Position numbers and translations under genes: made by a program. From the NCBI GenBank assembly GCA_029964075.1, contig CM057147.1, positions 19,799,513-19,863,512 of the forward strand: a stretch of DNA of 64,000 nt. Direction: 5' to 3'. Of the stretch, positions 59,030-64,000 are shown piece after piece (positions within the stretch are counted from its first letter, which is position 1; every line of letters begins with the position of its first letter). The notes under the pieces were generated by a model. That model was not told the origin of the DNA. It saw only the letters and a program-made list of their open reading frames with translations, and did no database searches. Source of the DNA: Patiria pectinifera (lineage: Eukaryota > Echinodermata > Asteroidea > Valvatida > Asterinidae).

Positions 59030-59960
59030 CCCGGGCGCAGACTACAGACTTACGAGAAACCACATCGGCCATTGAGGCTGGATTGAAGCCGGATTCTATC
59101 AAGCAACTGGAAAAGCAGATGCAAGACGTCATGGTATCAGTGAAATCCCTTGCTGAGGGAATTTCACCTGCTGCCAGATCCCCCCCCCCCCCCCCCAACT
59201 CACCCCCAAGGTGTTTTGGCACAGCCTGGGGGTGGATTACCCAGACCTTGGGGACGCCGGACAGACTGCCCCACCTTCCCACAACCGAGAGTTGTCAGCA
59301 ACCCCTATGCTGTACCAGTTCAGTCAACCGTAAGATGCTTCAGGTTTGACCAACCTGGACATTTTGCACGAAACTGTCTGAACTCCGGTCTTCAGCACTA
59401 AAGCCCCCACCCCCTGCGCCAACTGGAGCCAAGGGTACTTTAGGAAAATAGTGCATCCTACTGTTGGGAGCCAAACAGTGGTCAATGGGATAACTGGCTC
59501 ACCACATCATGACTTTCCTGATTTTCAAGCCCCTGCCGCCTCAGACTGTTATGCAGGTAATGTGAAGATTGGAAATCAGACGGTTTCTTGCTTATTGGAC
59601 GCAGGATCTATGGTAACTACGATTACCAAGGGCTACTTTGATAGCACCCTGGCACCAGATGGTGTGCAGCTTGAAAGTATTCCAGATAAATTCAAACTCG
59701 TCTTGGCTAATGGCACAAACATCCCCTATGTAGGATGTTTGGAGACTGATGTGTATTTGCTGGGAATGACTGTCCCATCCCGGCTCGTCTTAGTCTAAAG
59801 CTAGTCCCTCCAATGCAACGTCATTGTGGGGATGAATATTTTGTCCGACAGTTGGTCAACTGTCATGGACAGAGATACCTCAGTAAACTCCAAGCCTTGG
59901 TGTCAAACCGGTCCGGGAGAAGACACTGCAGGTATCATCTTAGACATCAATCCAAATTGT
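59030..59960 (+). mobile_element. LTR-retrotransposon gag/protease fossil (Ty3/Gypsy-like)
   Basis: This is a remnant with a gag tail, a zinc-knuckle-like segment near 59330-59380 (GHFARNC) and a retropepsin-like segment near 59540-59800 (LLDAGSMVTTI as the active-site block). The order gag knuckle then aspartic protease is that of Ty3/Gypsy-type pol. No LTRs, reverse transcriptase or integrase are seen in the window. It is broken, with several breaks, and clearly old. Confidence 0.65.
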
Positions 59961-60882
59961 ACAGTCAGTAATTATATAATTCTTATCAGGAAAACCCCCC
60001 AATAATTTAACCTTACTTTGATTGTATTAAATGATGATTTCCCACACTTACTGCCAAAATCGACACCATTATTACGTAATGTAGCAAACCTGCTAGAGTC
60101 GTGTGACTGATTCCAATCCTATATTATGCACTGATTATCAGCACCACTCCATGTACATGGATATCTGCAGCAATTTGTAGTTCACCAAGATTCCAATCAG
60201 CCAGCAGACTCCAGCAAGCTTGGTGGTGGAGTTGGTTAAGATGCCTGCACTCTAAGCTGAAGGCTCTGGGTTCACATCCAGACCAAGTAGTTAGCCCTTG
60301 CAAACTGTCTTGCAAAGATGTTCCATCAACAAAACTGAGAATATGACAACGTCAACTTGATTGTCAGGCAAGGCAGAGACTGATTTCAAATGACAACAAC
60401 CCCAGAAAGTGAAGAAAAAAAATTATCAGATGACAACCAACATTCACCCAGAAAAAAAGCAACAGATGAACAGAAATCAAATTGTAATTTGTGAATACAA
60501 ACTTCTATTTAACTTCATTCCTTATAAGATCAAATTGAATATCAAACAGAAGGGAAGTACAGAATTGTTGTATGGGTAAATAAATCAACACCCAAGGGAA
60601 GAACACAATTCATTTTGGGAAAAAAGACAACAAGGATTGATAGAAAAGAAAATCTCCTCTTTGTTGCTGTTGTCTACATCTATATATACCTTTGTACAAA
60701 GTACAATTAGTGCTTAAAGATGTTTTGAGTGAATGTTACATTCCGTCTTCAGTAACATGACCAAACTTAAACCAACTACCTCCTCTTCTGTCCAATCACA
60801 TCCATATACTGTCATTATCCCCAAAGCCATTTTCAGGATGTATTCATCAAGTTTATTCCCACGTGACTGGTTGAACCAACTA
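59961..60882. other. non-coding stretch with one tRNA-derived repeat
   Basis: Apart from the tRNA-like segment at about 60212-60284 nothing is recognised. The sequence is AT-rich. Confidence 0.4.
60212..60284 (+). repeat. tRNA-like segment (SINE head)
   Basis: It reads AGCTTGGTGGTGGAGTTGG (A-box-like), GCCTGCACTCTAAGCTGAAGG and GGGTTCACATCC (B box). The anticodon-arm region ACTCTAAGCTGAAGG is close to the satellite's ACTCTAAATCTGAAGG, suggesting a common tRNA ancestor. The acceptor stem is not clean. Confidence 0.55.
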
Positions 60883-61576
60883 CAGGATGAGTCAAAAAGA
60901 AAGTGACCGAATTTGAAAAAAAAAATTCAAATATTTGGCTCATTCTACGTTAATAAAAAACATGTACATGTACATCTTATAGACTATTAACTGTGAAAAT
61001 TTCACTTAAATTGCATACTCTATTCCCAATTCATGTCCATTTCTATAAAATGATCACAAAACTGACTTGGCTATCCACCACTTATCTATTACCGTGCTGC
61101 GAACTGATAAAACATGTACCCATTGAGGACAATGAAACATCCATCGTTTTCCCACTTCCATGAATGAACGAGAACTTGCAAAGGAAAATATACAAAAATC
61201 ACCATCGATATTTCGAAGAAAAAAGAGAGATGACTTGTTTCTCATATTCAAAACACACAACCTGATAGTAAAAATTGTCTTGATTTCAATCATTAAACTC
61301 TCACTTGTATTTGAATACTTGTGTGTAATCTGTAATTCTCACTTAGCTCATTTAGCTTCCAATATTATCGCATTCCTTGGACAGCTACACAAATGGGTTC
61401 TTTTTAGTAAAACATGCATAACTTTGAAAGGCATGATCAAATTTAGTGATTGGGTTTTTTCAGATGAGTGGAAGAACATGCTCTTTTAAGACATATTTCT
61501 TTGGTGTATCTAATTTGATTGCTTGTTAAGAAAAATAAATCTTGAGTGCGGGTCACTTTCTTTTTCACTCACCCTG
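60883..61576. mobile_element. mariner-type non-autonomous element, 694 bp
   Basis: The start, caggatgagtcaaaaagaaa gtgacc, and the end, ggtcactttctttttcactc accctg, form about 26-bp inverted repeats with a few mismatches. The dinucleotide TA stands on both sides (60881-60882 and 61577-61578). TA duplication and CAGGRTG termini fit Tc1/mariner-type elements. The interior has no transposase-like frame. Confidence 0.75.
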
Positions 61577-62076
61577 TATAAACACAATGTGAACATGCAT
61601 CTCTCACACACTAAACTTAATTGTCTTCATTTTCTATCATCCTCTTTTTTCTGTCTTTTCTTCTTGTACGGTAGCCCTCACATTGAGTGGCATTTATGCC
61701 TTGTGAAGGGACGACTTGCATAAAAAAACAATTACATGTACACAATATGCATGTTTAATCTGGAGCAAATAATTAAAACTGAAACAAATTTAATTCGCAG
61801 ATTTCATGTCAGTGCAAGTAGTGAAACTGACTTACATGCATCTGCTTTGGTTACAGGAACTGATACCACAAGATAGTCACATGCAATAAAATCTGACACA
61901 AATGTTAAGGGAAAAAGAAGGAAAAGAACAAGAAACTTTCTGTTTCAATTACACTTTGCTCAAGGTCTTACAATCCCTGTGAGTATAAATCTGGAGTGAT
62001 CTGAAATAGAGAAGAACATTCTTTGCTGCATGTAAAATGTAGCTCACGGAGCTCAATGCTACATTGTGCATGAACT
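61577..62076 (+). promoter_or_regulatory. presumed 5' region of the GPCR gene
   Basis: AT-rich DNA without repeats ends in two short upstream reading frames, ATG at 62056-62073 and ATG at 62070-62084. The second overlaps the GPCR start codon at 62077. Such frames usually lower translation from the main start. No TATA or initiator could be defended. Confidence 0.4.
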
Positions 62077-63552
62077 ATGGGTGATGGCTACCAAAACAGC
62101 TCCACTCCATCAACTGGGTGGAACACTGAAATTGAAAAGGATATTGAGAACTTTTACATAAGTGAAGAAAGAACTTTTCAAATATTATGGTTAAGTGCTG
62201 AAATCATTGCACCAATCGGCCTCTGCTTAAACTTTGTCTTTCTCTTCACAGTCATTCGAGTGAAGTCCATGCGTACAATCATCAACATCTACTTATCCAA
62301 TCTGGCTGTGGCTGACTCCCTCTACCTTATGACTCACTTCATAGTTGCATTGTTTGCACCTATGGAGTTAAACTTATTGGTCTACAAAGCAATATCAAGT
62401 GTCCAATGCACGTTTACCGCTACTTCTTATTTCTTTGTGGTTACCATAGCAGCTGAGAGATTCTCTGCAGTACGAAATCCTCTGACATTCAAGGAAAAAG
62501 CCTCTAAATCTCGAGCAGCAAAGATATCAGCAGGACTCTGGGTGCCAACAATTATTGTTGGTGTGATTCTGATTTTCTTACCATTAACATACTTTGTCTC
62601 CATTAAAGTCTACTTTGGAATTCATTCCATTATCAGCATTGCCTCTTTGATAGCAACTCTTGCTTTGTACATCTATGTAGTATTGAAAGTGCGCAAGCAA
62701 TCAGCCCTGTTGCCGAACCGTCCCAAGAGAGCAGGCAAGGTCCTCTGCATGGTTATCATCAACACTGCTGTTTTCTTCATTCTGAACTCTCTGTACACTG
62801 CAGCTACAATTATGATAATACATGGAGGTGTAGTGGCATCAAAGTTAACTTCAATTGCTCAGATTGTTGCCTATCTGGAACTTGGAGAGACAATATATAT
62901 TCTGACTACATGCATTGTAATTTTGCAACTGATCAATAGCTCAATCAATTCCTTAGTCTACAGTGCCACAAACACTGACTTTCGAGAAGCTGTAGTCAAG
63001 GCTTTCTCGTTTCTGAAACTGTGCTGTCGTTGCTGCCCAAGACGAAATCCCAGCCGACCATCGCAGCCAGGGAAGCAGATTGAGCTTCATGTGATTCCAC
63101 AGGCGGAAAACGACCAAGTGCACCATGCTGCCAGGCCAAGCAGCAGCAAGCCACCAAGCCAAGGGCATGCACAACACACAGTGAGTCAGCAGTCACTGAA
63201 CAGCTGTCAAGAACAATGTTCCAGGCAAAGCAGCAGCAAGGCATCCATGCACAGTCAGCATGTTCAAGTGCATGTTGAGGTACATGCAGAACCAGCAGGG
63301 ACCCCAGCGCTTGCAAGTTCTCATCAGGAACAATGCTCTAGTCTGACTGACTGCAAGCCATCCATGCAAGGGGAACAGTGTGTACATCCAGAACCAGCAG
63401 AGAACCAGCAGTCACTTGCAAGTACTCAGGAACAATGTCCTGGGCTGACTGGCACCGAGCCATCAGCACAAGGGCAGCAGTATGTACATCCAGAACCAGA
63501 AGGGAGTCAATCGTTGGAAATTTTGTCAAGAACAATGTTCTCTGGTACCTGA
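62077..63552 (+). CDS. intronless class A (rhodopsin-like) GPCR with repetitive C-tail
   Basis: The protein has 491 residues and seven hydrophobic segments, at about 37-61, 69-92, 111-133, 149-170, 183-205, 221-247 and 271-296. Family marks are N52 in TM1 (GLCLNFVF), LAVAD with D80 in TM2, C111 before TM3, ERF at 127-129 in place of DRY, W155 in TM4 and NSLVY at 291-295 in place of NPxxY. A CCRCC cluster (316-320) after TM7 suggests palmitoylation. N7 lies in an N-glycosylation sequon. TM6 lacks the CWxP motif, and the second extracellular loop has no cysteine to pair with C111. The C-tail from about 375 is made of three to four degenerate repeats (SxxQEQCxxL...KPSMQGxQ.VHPEP). The whole receptor lies in one exon. 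The ligand is unknown; it resembles peptide-receptor-type orphan GPCRs of invertebrate deuterostomes. Codon use and the lack of stops support a live gene. Confidence 0.9.
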   Translation: MGDGYQNSSTPSTGWNTEIEKDIENFYISEERTFQILWLSAEIIAPIGLCLNFVFLFTVIRVKSMRTIINIYLSNLAVADSLYLMTHFIVALFAPMELNLLVYKAISSVQCTFTATSYFFVVTIAAERFSAVRNPLTFKEKASKSRAAKISAGLWVPTIIVGVILIFLPLTYFVSIKVYFGIHSIISIASLIATLALYIYVVLKVRKQSALLPNRPKRAGKVLCMVIINTAVFFILNSLYTAATIMIIHGGVVASKLTSIAQIVAYLELGETIYILTTCIVILQLINSSINSLVYSATNTDFREAVVKAFSFLKLCCRCCPRRNPSRPSQPGKQIELHVIPQAENDQVHHAARPSSSKPPSQGHAQHTVSQQSLNSCQEQCSRQSSSKASMHSQHVQVHVEVHAEPAGTPALASSHQEQCSSLTDCKPSMQGEQCVHPEPAENQQSLASTQEQCPGLTGTEPSAQGQQYVHPEPEGSQSLEILSRTMFSGT

Positions 63553-64000
63553 TGAGTGCAAGCTATCCATGCAAGGGCAGCAATGTGCAGAGTCAATGTG
63601 CTTTTGAACTTGCTGTCGTGTTTAAACTGTAGAGCAGATTTAGGCCGTTTCATACATCTTCTTCATTGGAATGCCAAGTAGATTTGACATCAAGAAACAT
63701 TAACAGCACATTATGCTGGAGTTGAAATGTGTTTTACTTCAGCGAATTGCCAATACATGTACGCACCATGACATCAGAAATGTGCAGGCCCGCCCAGAGC
63801 AGATTGCAACCAACTATCAGTAAAGGGAACAGCTGGTATTCATGCAATGTATGTATGTAAATGGTTCAGAAATTAACAAATCCCAAATAGTTTAATTGTT
63901 ATCTGAATCAAATATTTGTTCGTGTTTAAAGGTAGAGAAGATCATTTGCAGCTATCTGAAAAGTAACTGACAAAATTATTGTTAAAAGGCTTTTGGTTTT
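63553..64000 (+). other. GPCR 3' region
   Basis: The tail repeat continues past the stop in another frame (EQCSLVPDECKLSMQGQQC, ending at 63607). Beyond that the sequence is non-coding. No clear AATAAA was found before the window ends. Confidence 0.5.

Overview
The window looks like a marine invertebrate deuterostome genome, most likely echinoderm or hemichordate. The reasons are split genes with GT-AG introns, an intronless rhodopsin-type GPCR, frequent acatgta-type words, and a mixed load of LINE, Penelope-like, hAT, piggyBac-type, mariner-type and MITE remnants. The phylum assignment is an inference from style, not from a diagnostic gene. Most of the window is repeat and non-coding DNA.

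Layout. 1-5.5 kb: MITEs, hairpins and a LINE tail. 5.6-8.05 kb (+): last three exons of a coiled-coil protein gene. 8.17-8.32 kb (-): an orphan duplicated exon of a PhnD-like gene. 8.5-26.3 kb: a 17.7-kb satellite of roughly 115 units of about 152 bp, each carrying a tRNA-like segment on the minus strand. 26.3-41 kb: mostly non-coding, with an L1-like RT remnant, a piggyBac-type MITE, a 377-bp tandem repeat, several long hairpins and an inverted-repeat element with a near-complete tRNA-like core. 41-45 kb: a repeat mosaic bounded by inverted repeats, holding a LINE tail and a Penelope-like fragment. 46.6-49.7 kb: a tandem array, then two Penelope-like copies head to head around a CAG/GGT microsatellite. 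49.8-54.2 kb: nothing recognised. 54.2-58.8 kb: tRNA-core elements and hAT-type elements around two exons (-) of a gene for a bacterial-type phosphonate-binding (PhnD-like) domain. 59.0-60.0 kb: an LTR-retrotransposon fossil. 60.9-61.6 kb: a mariner-type element. 62.1-63.6 kb (+): a GPCR with a repetitive C-tail.

Only three loci look like host genes: the coiled-coil gene, the PhnD-like gene and the GPCR. They share no evident pathway. The two points most worth following are (1) the tRNA-like satellite with higher-order structure and, elsewhere in the window, related tRNA-like cores inside inverted-repeat elements, and (2) an intron-bearing animal gene for a domain known mainly from bacterial periplasmic binding proteins, one exon of which has been copied 48 kb away. 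All calls come from reading the sequence; no database search was run.
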